From positions 1 to 57,672 of the IMG/VR virus record IMGVR_UViG_3300046535_001319: 57,672 nucleotides of DNA; one strand, given 5' to 3'. Below the pieces are notes generated by a model. It was not told the DNA's origin. It made no database searches and was given only the letters and a program-made list of their open reading frames with translations. Made by a program: the position numbers and the translations under genes. This DNA is from a virus. Positions 1 through 7,493 of the stretch are shown one piece after another. Position 1 is the stretch's first letter. Every line of letters starts with the position of its first letter.

Positions 1-177
1 CAGCGAACCGGACCCAGGGAACTACCTGAGCCGAAGCCTCCACCTGTCGGCCGGCATCAAAAGGTCCGCTGTCTCGACCGGCCTGCCGCCAGCGTCGTAG
101 CGGGTCCGCATCACGCGCCAGGCTGGCCGCTCCTATAGCTAGGCCGAGCTGCCCGGCCTCGTCGGCCGTGAGCTGGT
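1..177. repeat. Direct terminal repeat, left copy
   Basis: Bases 1-177 repeat bases 57497-57672 with one difference: this copy reads GGCTGGCCGCTCC near 121-133 where the right copy reads GGCTGGCGCTCC. Such end redundancy is what an assembler leaves on a circular or circularly permuted molecule. The extra C disrupts the gntR frame, so this copy probably carries the error. Confidence 0.9.
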
Positions 178-637
178 GCAGCTCGGCCTCGACACTGCAT
201 GCCGCCCACACTGCAGGCCGGGGCCCTGCCCACCATGAGATGACGAGGTGACTCGGGTGGAAGTCAGGGTCGAGGCACTCGATGAGTTCCAAGCGAACCG
301 GAGTGCCCGGTTGCACGTGGAGGCGGGCGGCTAGGTCGTCGCCAGCGGAGACCTCACCTGTGATTTCGTCGCCGCGCCGGTATGGCCAGTCGGCGTCTGG
401 GTCGATGAGGGTGCGCACAGCAGGAGGATGCGCCACCCAGAGCCGGGAGCGAGCGGTTCCTTCGAGGAGGCCCTCTTGCCGGATGACTCCGATGCCGCGC
501 CGGGCTTCGTTGATGCTGACACCTAGCTCTGCGGCCAGGTCTGCTTGGGACGGCATCCGATAGCCGGGGGGCCAGGTGCCCGAGACGATCCGGCGGCGCA
601 CTTCATCGGCAACGCGCCGGTATGGCGCGTCATGCAT
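22..637 (-). CDS. GntR-family transcriptional regulator with UTRA-like effector domain
   Basis: The gene starts at ATG 637 behind AGGAG (about 645-649). Residues 1-70 form a winged helix typical of GntR proteins (YRRVADEVRRRIVSG, then PSQADLAAELGVS). The rest fits a UTRA ligand-binding domain. In this copy an extra C near 127-129 shifts the frame; without it, as at the right end of the contig, the protein ends with the UTRA-type motif YDAGGRPVETADLLMPADRW and stops at TAG (22-24), 204 residues in all. GntR regulators (KorSA/KorA type) repress transfer and replication genes in Streptomyces conjugative elements, so a master-repressor role is reasonable but inferred. The 3' end converges with and overlaps the gene ending at base 29 (57525 in the right copy). 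Confidence 0.8.
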
Positions 638-840
638 CGTCACTCCTAGCTACCGTGGGTGAGCTGTGGCGACAAACGCTAGGGATGCATCACCATCTGC
701 GTTCATGCAGATGTACGCGCGGGTAAGGCCAGTGCGGAACGCCTGATTCCGCACGCTCCGCCCCACCCCCATAGCTGACTGCGGCAGCGAGATCTCGCAC
801 GAGGCCGCACTCCACCCAGATGGCGGAACCGCAGTCAGGA
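638..840. promoter_or_regulatory. gntR upstream region with inverted repeats
   Basis: No convincing gene was found here. The region holds three inverted repeats: CATCTGC/GCAGATG at 694-713, TGCGGAA/TTCCGCA at 733-753 with a 7-bp spacer, and CTGACTGCGG/CCGCAGTCAG at 775-784 and 829-838. They lie upstream of the leftward gntR gene and are candidate autoregulatory operators. A 66-codon leftward frame (650-850) crosses them but has no ribosome site or recognisable product. Confidence 0.4.
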
Positions 841-876
841 CCGCCCCCACGCCCTATCGCTAGGGTGTGGGGGCGG
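841..876. terminator. Strong GC-rich hairpin, likely bidirectional terminator
   Basis: CCGCCCCCACGCCCTA (841-856) pairs with TAGGGTGTGGGGGCGG (861-876) across a TCGC loop: 16 pairs including one G-T. It separates the gntR promoter region from attP and the integrase. Confidence 0.65.
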
Positions 877-923
877 CTCCATGCCGGGGCAGTCGATATC
901 TGGCCAATGATGATCCGTTAGAC

Positions 924-1121
924 GCCTACCGCCTGGCATGAAAACGGTTCGACCCGACCAGGCAAAACGGCAGGTGAGCACAGCGCTCAATCCGCGACAC
1001 CTTCTAAGCGGTAGGTCGCAGGTTCGAATCCTGCTGGGGGCACAAACACCATCTGACCAGCATGAATGGCCGGGAAGATCGCTTAGTGGCTGAGTGCACA
1101 GCGAACATCCGCCTACCGCCT
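924..1121. other. attP: attP: tRNA-Arg(TCT) 3' fragment flanked by arm-type repeats
   Basis: Bases 1001-1042 are the 3' part of a tRNA gene: anticodon loop CTTCTAA (anticodon TCT), T arm GCAGG-TTCGAAT-CCTGC at 1018-1034, and 3' acceptor strand TGGGGGC followed by A. There is no matching 5' half, so this is not a working tRNA; it is the segment that rebuilds the host tRNA after integration. The 11-mer GCCTACCGCCT occurs exactly at 924-934 and 1111-1121, one copy on each side of the core, as expected for integrase arm sites. The core itself contains the reverse complement of CCTACCGC at 1008-1015. The integrase gene starts 35 bp further on. Confidence 0.8.
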
Positions 1122-1155
1122 AGGCACATCGCCAGTTCCGCCCTAACGTGTCTCC

Positions 1156-2139
1156 ATGGCCCACACCACAGCCGTCACGCCCCAGGAGCCAGACCCGGAC
1201 CGATACGACCTGTCCCCCCTCGTCGCCTCGTGGATCCGCTCCATCCGAGCCCGCAACCTGTCGACCAACACGCAGAAGATCTACGAGCACGCCGGCCTCA
1301 GCCTCGCGCGCTACCTCCAGGCGGAGTACGAGCCGGAGACCGACGACAGCCGCCAGCCGCCAGCCGAGCTGGACGACATTCACCGCGAGCACGTCGAGGC
1401 GTACATCACTGCGCTGATCGAACGTACGAGCCCCGGCAACGCACACCAGGCATTCCGCAGCCTGAAGACGTTCTTCAACTGGCTGGTGGACGAGGAGGAG
1501 CTGGACCGCTCCCCCATGCGCACCATGAAGCCGCCCGTCCTGGAGGAGGTGGAGGTGCCGGTCATTCCGGACGACGCCCTGAAGCGCCTCCTCAAGACCT
1601 GCGCAGGCCGAGACTTCGAAAGCCGTCGTGACACTGCAATCGTCATGATGTTCATCGACACAGGGGTGCGCCTGTCCGAGCTGACCGTCCGCGACGTGCG
1701 GCACATCGACCTCGACCTGCTGGTGTTCCATGTGCTCGGGAAGGGCGGCCGGGAACGGGCCGTTCCGTTCGGGCGCCAGACCGCCCAGGCAATGGACCGG
1801 TATTTGCGGGCGTACGCAAAGCATGTCGGGCGCGCTCTTGAAGACGCGGATGCTCTGTGGATCGGCGTCAAGACGCGGCGTGCGATGCGCAAGTGGGGGG
1901 TGGCGGACATCGTGGAGCGCCGGGCCCGCCAGGCCGGCTTGCCGCACATCCACCCACACCAGTTCCGGCACACCTTCGCGCACCAGTGGAAGGTCAACGG
2001 GGGGAACGAGGATGCGCTGATGCGGATCACGGGCTGGCGAAGCCGGGAGATGCTCAGCCGGTACGGGGCATCGGCCGGTGCGGAGCGGGCCCGTCAGGAG
2101 CACAAAACGCTGAGCCCCGGCGACCGCCTCACCAAGTAG
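1156..2139 (+). CDS. int: Tyrosine recombinase, phage integrase
   Basis: This 327-residue XerC/D-like recombinase would join attP to a host tRNA-Arg attB. A SAM-like core-binding domain covers about residues 20-115 and the catalytic domain about 135-315. The full active-site set is visible: R172 (DTGVRLSEL), K196 (LGKGGRER), H268 and R271 (HPHQFRHTF), W294 (GWRSREM) and Y303 (LSRYG). The ATG at 1156 has no clear ribosome site and TAACGT (1144-1149) lies at -10 distance, so the message may be leaderless. The right arm site (1111-1121) sits at the expected -35 position, which would allow autoregulation. A further TAGGCGGTA lies at the stop codon (2137-2145). Confidence 0.93.
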   Translation: MAHTTAVTPQEPDPDRYDLSPLVASWIRSIRARNLSTNTQKIYEHAGLSLARYLQAEYEPETDDSRQPPAELDDIHREHVEAYITALIERTSPGNAHQAFRSLKTFFNWLVDEEELDRSPMRTMKPPVLEEVEVPVIPDDALKRLLKTCAGRDFESRRDTAIVMMFIDTGVRLSELTVRDVRHIDLDLLVFHVLGKGGRERAVPFGRQTAQAMDRYLRAYAKHVGRALEDADALWIGVKTRRAMRKWGVADIVERRARQAGLPHIHPHQFRHTFAHQWKVNGGNEDALMRITGWRSREMLSRYGASAGAERARQEHKTLSPGDRLTK

Positions 2140-2154
2140 GCGGTACCGGGGCCC

Positions 2155-2193
2155 GTGGCAGCCCCGCAGGCTCTATGCCTGCGGGGCTGCCAC
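2155..2193. terminator. Bidirectional terminator between convergent genes
   Basis: GTGGCAGCCCCGCAGGC (2155-2171) is perfectly complementary to 2177-2193 across a five-base loop. It follows int and also forms the 3' end of the leftward gene, whose stop codon lies in the loop. Confidence 0.8.
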
Positions 2194-2361
2194 GCTCCAC
2201 CCGTCGGGGCCGTAGCGGGCCATCAGGAGTATCTCCAGGATGGCTTCCGCGTCGGCTCGGCGGTTGCTGTCGAGGGCGGCATAGCCGCGCCCTCTTGCCT
2301 CGACGAAGACGACAGGGGCAGCGCTGTCAAGCTGGCGGTACTGGATGTGCACTACGGTCAC
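2173..2361 (-). CDS. Small protein of unknown function, convergent with int
   Basis: A 62-residue frame starts at GTG 2361, four bases after AAGGGGG. It contains YRQLDSAAPVVFVEARGRGY and a predicted helix near RADAEAILEILLMARYG. No family was recognised. Its place beside the integrase suggests a possible recombination directionality factor or regulator, but no HTH is evident. The stop codon lies in the loop of the shared terminator hairpin. Confidence 0.55.
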   Translation of the reverse strand: MTVVHIQYRQLDSAAPVVFVEARGRGYAALDSNRRADAEAILEILLMARYGPDGWSVAAPQA

Positions 2362-2530
2362 AAGACCCCCTTGTCCCCGCGCGTCCAACATGGAACATGA
2401 GGGATCGAACGCGCGTGCGAATCGCACGAGGCGTGATTACCATACGCGTACGCAGCAGGCGCTGGTAGTGAGACGGGGGCATCTCGTAGAAATTTGGAGT
2501 ACTACACTCCGGTTTGTGACGTGTACCACA
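2362..2530. promoter_or_regulatory. Intergenic region with small palindromes
   Basis: This lies between two leftward genes. It holds the 13-bp palindrome GTGCGAATCGCAC (2415-2427) and GGAGT-ACTAC-ACTCC near 2496-2510. An inverted GTGACG/CGTCAC pair (2516-2541) spans the stop codon of the repressor gene. These may be operators or a weak terminator; no gene is evident. Confidence 0.35.
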
Positions 2531-2938
2531 CTAGGCGTCACCGCCGTCGTCCCTCAAGACCTCATCGACGAACTCCTGAGCCATCGGCAGGTCGGCCTCG
2601 ACGGAGCCCGGCTCGTGCACCACATGGACTGTAACGCCCCCGGCGCGGTGACCGTCGAACGGGTCGTCAACCACGTAGCCGATGAACTGAAGCGTCGCAG
2701 CGCGCGCCACCCGGTCGATCGACAGCCCCAGCCCCTGGGCGATGGCGCGGATGAGCTCCGGGTTCACCTTGACGGACTCACCCTTGGCTACCTTCCAGAG
2801 AAGGTTCGCGCTGGGTCGGTACCCGGACTCCGGGTCGATAGATCGCTCGGATAGCGCAACGAACGTGTACTGACGTCCAGCGCCAGCCCGGCCGGCGACC
2901 AGGTCCGCCAGCGTCTCAGCCCCACCGTGGGCAGCCAT
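2531..2938 (-). CDS. HTH repressor-like protein, probable immunity repressor
   Basis: The ATG at 2938 is preceded by GGAG at good spacing, giving 135 residues; an upstream in-frame ATG has no ribosome site. Residues about 5-75 look like a Cro/C1 (XRE) helix-turn-helix: ALSERSIDPESGYRPS, then LLWKVAKGESVKVNPE and IRAIAQGLGLSIDRV. The C-terminal part has no recognised domain. It is divergent from the small HTH gene at 3176, with two operator-like repeats between them and a third beyond, which is the layout of a lysis-lysogeny switch. The immunity role is inferred from that layout. Confidence 0.65.
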   Translation of the reverse strand: MAAHGGAETLADLVAGRAGAGRQYTFVALSERSIDPESGYRPSANLLWKVAKGESVKVNPELIRAIAQGLGLSIDRVARAATLQFIGYVVDDPFDGHRAGGVTVHVVHEPGSVEADLPMAQEFVDEVLRDDGGDA

Positions 2939-3015
2939 GCGGGTCTCCATGTCTTCGGACGGGGCGAGTGTGTCGGCTGCACTCGTTGGGCCCGTCCGTA
3001 CATGCCATTGTCCAC

Positions 3016-3031
3016 ATACCCGAATGGGAAC
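3016..3031. promoter_or_regulatory. Immunity operator candidate 1 (degenerate)
   Basis: ATACCCGAATGGGAAC shares the centre CCCGAATGGG with the perfect operator at 3141-3156. It sits about 80 bp upstream of the leftward repressor gene, where it could cover that promoter (possible -35 TTGAGC on the minus strand near 3056). Confidence 0.5.
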
Positions 3032-3104
3032 GGCTACCCGGCCTGCCTTAAGAGGCTCAAAAGAGTGTCGCGTGTGGACGCCTCGACGAACTTCTGCAGC
3101 GCTA

Positions 3105-3135
3105 TGGACAGCGGTGCGAGCGCTGTGCTTAGCTA
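3105..3135 (+). promoter_or_regulatory. Putative rightward early promoter
   Basis: TGGACA (3105-3110) and TAGCTA (3130-3135) are spaced 19 bp apart. The perfect operator at 3141-3156 would cover the start site. Fit to consensus is moderate. Confidence 0.4.
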
Positions 3136-3137
3136 TC

Positions 3138-3159
3138 CCCATCCCCGAATGGGGATGGG
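3138..3159. promoter_or_regulatory. Immunity operator candidate 2 (perfect palindromic arms)
   Basis: ATCCCCGAATGGGGAT (3141-3156) has six-base complementary arms around GAAT, extended to CCC...GGG at 3138-3159. It lies 20 bp upstream of the start of the Cro-like gene, where bound repressor would block the early operon. Confidence 0.65.
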
Positions 3160-3175
3160 TTCGGAGGAGCAGTAC

Positions 3176-3448
3176 ATGCCGCCAGACCGCTACCAGATCC
3201 ACGACGGATCCCTGCTCAGACGCCTCATGCGCCACCCCGAGTCGGACGGGACGGTGCACACCGAGCGAAGCCTGGCTCGGCAGGCAGGGATCTCCTGGAG
3301 CAAGGTGCACCGACTCATAACGGGCGAACGGCCCACCGTGACGGAAGCACAGGCACACCTCATCGCCGAGTCCGTCGGCGTTTCAACGAAGGCGCTTTTT
3401 GCGCCACAAGCATCCCCATTCGGGGATGGGAATGAAGGAGGACCTTGA
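3176..3448 (+). CDS. Small HTH (Cro-like) regulator
   Basis: The ATG at 3176 is preceded by GGAGGAG, giving 90 residues. A Cro/C1-type HTH covers about 28-75: RSLARQAGISWSKVHRLITG followed by TEAQAHLIAESVGVSTKALF. It is the first gene of the rightward early operon, and its stop overlaps the next start (ATGA). A perfect operator precedes the gene and another sits in its last codons, so it is likely regulated by the divergent repressor. Confidence 0.7.
   Translation: MPPDRYQIHDGSLLRRLMRHPESDGTVHTERSLARQAGISWSKVHRLITGERPTVTEAQAHLIAESVGVSTKALFAPQASPFGDGNEGGP
3412..3427. promoter_or_regulatory. Immunity operator candidate 3
   Basis: ATCCCCATTCGGGGAT is the exact reverse complement of operator 2. 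It lies within the 3' end of the Cro-like gene, just before the ribosome site (AAGGAGG) of the next gene, a possible roadblock site. Confidence 0.6.
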
Positions 3449-3729
3449 TGGACCCGCAGGAGCGCACTCTCCGGGCCCGACTCGCCGCCCACGTCAGCTG
3501 GGCAAACACGGCCGACCCCGCAAGCCGCACCGCCAAGGCCCGCGCCGCGGCGATGGCCCGCTTCGAGCGCGAGGTCGACCCCGAGGGCGTGCTGCCCGTC
3601 GAGGAGCGCATGCGCCGCGCCGAGCACGCAAAGAAGGCGCACTTCTCCCGCCTCGCGCTGAAGGCGGCCAGCAAGCGCCGCATCGAGCGCGAGATGAAGG
3701 CCGGCGGCCGGAAGCCCGCCGCCGCCTGA
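3448..3729 (+). CDS. Small basic protein of unknown function
   Basis: The ATG at 3448 overlaps the previous stop by one base and follows AAGGAGG; 93 residues. It is rich in Ala, Arg and Lys and largely helical (SWANTADPASRTAKARAAAM, RRAEHAKKAHFSRLALKAAS). This pattern is common in small Streptomyces phage and plasmid proteins. The charge suggests nucleic-acid contact, but no fold was recognised. Confidence 0.7.
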   Translation: MDPQERTLRARLAAHVSWANTADPASRTAKARAAAMARFEREVDPEGVLPVEERMRRAEHAKKAHFSRLALKAASKRRIEREMKAGGRKPAAA

Positions 3730-3798
3730 CATGCAAGAGGCCGCCCGCGCGAACGGACGGCCAGACCAACCCCACCAACCCAAGGAAGTGAGGCGGCC

Positions 3799-4221
3799 GT
3801 GAGCCAGCCTACCGTCAACCCGCCACTCCCGGAACGGCGCCGGATCAACACCGGCGCGATCATCACCCGCGCCGCGGCCATCATCGAGCGGAACGGCCTG
3901 AACCAGGGCGGCTTCGTCGAGGCCGCGCCCGCCGACAGTGACGTCCCCCGAAACCTCTCGTACCGGCGTGTGTGCACCGCCGGCGCGATCCGCCTGGCGA
4001 CGTCGGGCAACCCGGAGGAGGACTGCCCGGCGGCCCGTGCCGCGATCCGCGTCCTGTCCGAGCTCCTGCCGGGCGACGCCCCGATCTGCAACGAGACCGG
4101 TGACGTGGCGTACGTCGAGCACGTGGCCCGCTGGAACGACACCGAGGGACGCACCGCGGCCGAGGTCGCCTCAGTCCTCCGGCAGCTGGCCCTCCGTACG
4201 GTCCTGGAGGTGGCGGCATGA
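3799..4221 (+). CDS. DUF6197-like protein
   Basis: GTG start after AAGGAAGTGAGG; 140 residues. The pattern TRAAAIIERNGLNQGGF ... VCTAGAIRLAT ... VARWNDTEGRTAAEV ... LRQLALR matches what I know of DUF6197, a small family of unknown function frequent in Streptomyces and their phages. It overlaps the next gene by four bases (ATGA) and is part of the early operon. Confidence 0.7.
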   Translation: MSQPTVNPPLPERRRINTGAIITRAAAIIERNGLNQGGFVEAAPADSDVPRNLSYRRVCTAGAIRLATSGNPEEDCPAARAAIRVLSELLPGDAPICNETGDVAYVEHVARWNDTEGRTAAEVASVLRQLALRTVLEVAA

Positions 4222-4952
4222 AGAACGTCAAGGCCAGCGCCGCGAAAATGTTCGCCGCCGACACCGCCCAGCACGAGCTGACCGTCCTACACGACAGCGG
4301 CCTGTACCGGCACCTGCGCTGCAAGACCCCCGGCACCAACGCCTACCGGTTCGACATCACCACGTGGCCCGGCAGCCTCGCCATCAGCGGCGACATGGGC
4401 AGCTTCACCTTCTCCCGCGAGCGGGACATGCTCCCCTTCTTCCGCTCCGAGTACGGCATCAACCCGCACTACTGGGCCCAGAAGGAGCAGTCCGGCGCGC
4501 CGACCAAGGAGTACTCCCAGGCCAGGTTCCGCGAGGCCGTCTGGTACCGCGTGCAGCAGGAAGTTGGGATGTACCGCGGTCTGGCGAAGGCCGTCCAGGC
4601 GGAGATCTTCGACGCGGGCTGCGCGGCCAACGAGCAGACGGCGCGCGCGGCCTTGGAGGACTTCAAGTTCGGGGGCGGCCGGGGCCTGACCGGGCCCGAG
4701 GTCCCGTTCCGATTCGACGACGTGTGGGAGATGTCGTTCGCCGACTACACCCACCACTACCTGTGGTGCTGCCACGCGATCCAGTGGGCGATCACGCGGT
4801 ACGACGTCGTCGCCGCCGCAGCCCGGGCCCTGGCCGACTCCTGGCTCGCCCAGCACGGCGACTACTACGACTGGTCCGCCGAGACCCACGTCGCCTACGC
4901 GCAGGCCGTCGAGGACCAGCGCACTGGTCGCCTGCTGGTGGGTGCCTCGTGA
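4218..4952 (+). CDS. Conserved phage protein of unknown function
   Basis: 244 residues. The N-terminal part has a stretch seen in hypothetical proteins of many tailed phages: FDITTWPGSLAISGDMGSFT, then RDMLPFF and a Cys-Cys-His run near residue 192 (LWCCHAIQWAITRYD). No catalytic motif was recognised. It is translationally coupled on both sides (ATGA upstream, GTGA downstream). Confidence 0.75.
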   Translation: MKNVKASAAKMFAADTAQHELTVLHDSGLYRHLRCKTPGTNAYRFDITTWPGSLAISGDMGSFTFSRERDMLPFFRSEYGINPHYWAQKEQSGAPTKEYSQARFREAVWYRVQQEVGMYRGLAKAVQAEIFDAGCAANEQTARAALEDFKFGGGRGLTGPEVPFRFDDVWEMSFADYTHHYLWCCHAIQWAITRYDVVAAAARALADSWLAQHGDYYDWSAETHVAYAQAVEDQRTGRLLVGAS

Positions 4953-5056
4953 GCGCCTTCCTGACCGCGATGACGGTCGTCGCCCTGTACCTCGCGTTCT
5001 GCGCTGACTACTCGCGCACCGAGGACACCCCCGCACAGAACCGGAAGGACGCCTGA
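4949..5056 (+). CDS. Tiny membrane protein
   Basis: A 35-residue frame starts at GTG overlapping the previous stop (GTGA) and ends overlapping the next start. One hydrophobic segment (FLTAMTVVALYLAFCA) is followed by a charged tail. Coupling on both sides supports translation; function unknown. Confidence 0.55.
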   Translation: MSAFLTAMTVVALYLAFCADYSRTEDTPAQNRKDA

Positions 5057-5427
5057 TGAGCCACGACGCCGGCTTGAACGCCGCGATCGACCCGACGTGG
5101 ATGCGCGTCATCCTGACGGCTCGCGGGATCCGGAACGCGGACCTGCGCGCCCTCGCCGAGGCGTTCGCTGAGGACCGCGAGCACGTCATCGCCGAGCTCA
5201 CCCAGCTCGCCGCGGCGCTGGACCGGCCCGCCGAGGGCTGGGACGAGGCGGTCGACGACTTCGAGGCGAACATGCAGCTCGACGAGGCCTCCCTGGGGCT
5301 CGACGAGCGGGACGCGCGGCAGTTGGCTGCCGAGCTCGACACCGCCGCCGACCGCACGTACACGGCGCGGGCCCGAGTCGGCCGGCCGCTCACCATCCCG
5401 CGGCAGCAGGACCGGAGGGTCGCGTGA
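5056..5427 (+). CDS. Hypothetical acidic protein
   Basis: 123 residues, largely helical and acidic (LAEAFAEDREHVIAELTQLA, DEASLGLDERDARQLAAELD). No family recognised. It sits immediately upstream of the recombination genes in the same coupled operon. Confidence 0.7.
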   Translation: MSHDAGLNAAIDPTWMRVILTARGIRNADLRALAEAFAEDREHVIAELTQLAAALDRPAEGWDEAVDDFEANMQLDEASLGLDERDARQLAAELDTAADRTYTARARVGRPLTIPRQQDRRVA

Positions 5428-5567
5428 ACCGCCTCCGCTACCTCACCGCATTGCGATTCCGCCGTACCGACTGGCCCTGGCCGGCTCTGGAGCTGGCTGC
5501 CGGTGACGGCCCCGGGCACCTGGTGTGCCCCCTGACCCTCGACTTCCTGTGGGAGAACCACCGATGA
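5424..5567 (+). CDS. Small hypothetical protein
   Basis: 47 residues from GTG overlapping the previous stop, ending in the ATGA of the RecT-like gene. It is rich in Trp, Leu and Arg (RFRRTDWPWPALELAAGDG). Support is positional: coupled at both ends and filling the gap exactly. Confidence 0.5.
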   Translation: MNRLRYLTALRFRRTDWPWPALELAAGDGPGHLVCPLTLDFLWENHR

Positions 5568-6658
5568 CCACCGAGATCGTGCGCGCGGGCGGCGCGCTCG
5601 CCATCCGTCCCGACCAGACCTCCTGGACCCCCGAGCAGCAGGCCGTGCTGCAGCAGTCGGGCATCAGTGACGAGGTCACCGCCGCCGAGCTGTCCGGCTT
5701 CCTGCACCTGTGCCAGCGGACCCAGCTCGACCCGTTCTCCCGCCAGATCTACCTGATCGGCCGCAAGGACAAGCGGGCCGGCCGGACCGTGTTCACGCCG
5801 CAGACCGGCATCGACGGATACCGGGTGATCGCTCACCGTGTCGTCGCCGAATCCCGCGAGAACTTCGGCTACGAGGACACCCTGTGGTGCGACAGCGACG
5901 GCAACTGGCGCGACGTGTGGCTCGCCAACGAGCCGCCCGCCGCAGTCAAGGTGACGGTGGTCCGCAACGGCCACCGCTTCCCCGCCATCGCCCTGTACCG
6001 CGAGTACGTCCAGACCGGCTGGGAGAACAAGCCCGTCGGCCTATGGGGCAAGATGCCCGCCGGCCAGCTCGCGAAGTGCGCCGAGGCTCTGGCCCTGCGG
6101 AAGGCGTTCCCCCACGACCTGGCTGGCGTGTACACCGCCGAAGAGATGGCCCAGGCGGACAACCCGGTCCCGGCCGGGCAGCCGGCCAGCCCGGCGCAGA
6201 CGCTCCGCTCCGTCCCCAACGACGGCAGCCAGGCGTTCGGCGCCCGGGACCGGGCCATCGTCGCGGCGGCAGAGATCGGCATCAAGGCGTCGGACGCCAC
6301 GACGGTCGACGAGTGGCGCGGGCTCTGGACCGAGGCCGGGAAGGCCGGGCTGCTGAGCACCCCGATCGTCGACCCGGACGGCTCCAGTCAGCTCCTCCTA
6401 GGCGAGTACCTGACCCGCCGCGGCGGCGAGCTGAGGCGGCCAGCAGCCGACGACGGCATCACGGACGCCGAGGTCGTCGAGGACGGGCAGGACGAGCGCA
6501 CCACCGCGGTCGACGCCCTTCGCGCCGCAGCGATGGACGCGGGTATCGCCGCCACCGTCGCGCAGGACTTCCAGCAGTCGTACGGCGTCCCGATCGAGCA
6601 GGCCAGCGTCGACAACGTGCGCCAGTTCACCGCGATCCTCCGGGGGGCCGCGGCATGA
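5564..6658 (+). CDS. recT: RecT-family single-strand annealing protein
   Basis: The chosen ATG overlaps the preceding stop; 364 residues. RecT/Bet proteins coat and anneal complementary single strands during phage recombination and replication. The core is clear: LCQRTQLDPFSRQIYLIGRK (about 45-65), GIDGYRVIAHR, VTVVRNGHRFPAIALYREYV and AKCAEALALRKAFPHDLAGV. The C-terminal 150 residues are variable and acidic, possibly for partner binding. No RecE/YqaJ exonuclease is visible next to it, so the partner nuclease, if any, is unknown. Confidence 0.9.
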   Translation: MTTEIVRAGGALAIRPDQTSWTPEQQAVLQQSGISDEVTAAELSGFLHLCQRTQLDPFSRQIYLIGRKDKRAGRTVFTPQTGIDGYRVIAHRVVAESRENFGYEDTLWCDSDGNWRDVWLANEPPAAVKVTVVRNGHRFPAIALYREYVQTGWENKPVGLWGKMPAGQLAKCAEALALRKAFPHDLAGVYTAEEMAQADNPVPAGQPASPAQTLRSVPNDGSQAFGARDRAIVAAAEIGIKASDATTVDEWRGLWTEAGKAGLLSTPIVDPDGSSQLLLGEYLTRRGGELRRPAADDGITDAEVVEDGQDERTTAVDALRAAAMDAGIAATVAQDFQQSYGVPIEQASVDNVRQFTAILRGAAA

Positions 6659-7191
6659 GCCTCAAGGACATCGCCACTCAGACCGCCGTACTCACCACGC
6701 TCTACGACCGCATCGGCGAGGAGCTGATGAAGGCCAAGGCCGAACTCCAGGCCGAGCTGAAGAAGGCCAAGGCGGAGAGCGGCACCAAGCAGATCGGCGC
6801 CGAACTGCCCGACGGAACGCCAGTCGCCAAGGTCACGCTGGTCACGCCGAAGCCGGCCGCGACGGTCACCGACCCGGACGCCTTCCTCGCATGGGTGCGG
6901 GACCACCACCCGGCCGGGGCGGAGAACATCGTCCGCCGGTTCGTCACCGAGGTCCGCCCGGCGTTCGCCAAGGCGCTGCTGGCCGAGCTGACCGCCGCGG
7001 GTGTCCCGCAGTGGTGCGACCCGGACACGGGCGAGGTGCACACCATTCCGGGCGTGACGCTGCAGGGCCGGGCGTCGCACCACCGGTTCACGTTCGAGAA
7101 GGACGGTCAGCTGCTGGTCGCCCAGGCGTGGCAGGCCGGCCAGCTGAACAGCCTGGTCCTGCCGCAGCTCACCGCGGGCGGTGCCGAGTGA
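6655..7191 (+). CDS. Hypothetical protein coupled to recT
   Basis: 178 residues, starting in the ATGA of recT. The N-terminus is a charged helix (ELMKAKAELQAELKKAKAES). The middle carries LPDGTPVAKVTLVTPKPAAT and the end GVPQWCDPDTGEVHTIPGV. Proteins of this shape often sit beside recT in Streptomyces phages; function unknown, an accessory recombination role is inferred from linkage. Confidence 0.7.
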   Translation: MSLKDIATQTAVLTTLYDRIGEELMKAKAELQAELKKAKAESGTKQIGAELPDGTPVAKVTLVTPKPAATVTDPDAFLAWVRDHHPAGAENIVRRFVTEVRPAFAKALLAELTAAGVPQWCDPDTGEVHTIPGVTLQGRASHHRFTFEKDGQLLVAQAWQAGQLNSLVLPQLTAGGAE

Positions 7192-7493
7192 CTCGCCACT
7201 ACATCCGGCACCAGCCGATCGCCGACGGCCTGCGTGCACTCCCCGGCCAGTGGGGTGACGTCGCCGAATACCCGGCCCTGTACACCGCGCTCACCACCGC
7301 CGCTGCGATCCGTACCGGCCGGCTCCCCGCCTACCAGCCCGCCGGATCCTTCGAGGCCGACGTGTTCGCCAGCCGCACCCCCGACGGCGAGCCCATCGTC
7401 CGCGCCCGCTACCTGGGAGCCCCCGGCGACAAGGCGGCCCTCGCAGCCGCCGAAGCACTCCGCGAACTCACCCGCAAGGAAGGTGCCGCATGA
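7188..7493 (+). CDS. Hypothetical protein
   Basis: 101 residues, GTG start overlapping the previous stop, and ATGA with the next gene. No motif recognised; sequence such as GEPIVRARYLGAPGDKAALA reads like a compact globular domain. Confidence 0.65.
   Translation: MTRHYIRHQPIADGLRALPGQWGDVAEYPALYTALTTAAAIRTGRLPAYQPAGSFEADVFASRTPDGEPIVRARYLGAPGDKAALAAAEALRELTRKEGAA

Noticed and set aside
121-133. True frameshift pseudogene of gntR
   Set aside because: The other copy of the same bases keeps the frame and gives a canonical C-terminus, so a base error at the contig end is simpler.
650-850. Leftward 66-codon frame upstream of gntR
   Set aside because: No ribosome site, crosses several inverted repeats, and no recognisable product; treated as regulatory region.
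1001-1042. Functional tRNA gene
   Set aside because: Only the 3' half is present; no acceptor 5' strand, D arm or paired anticodon stem.
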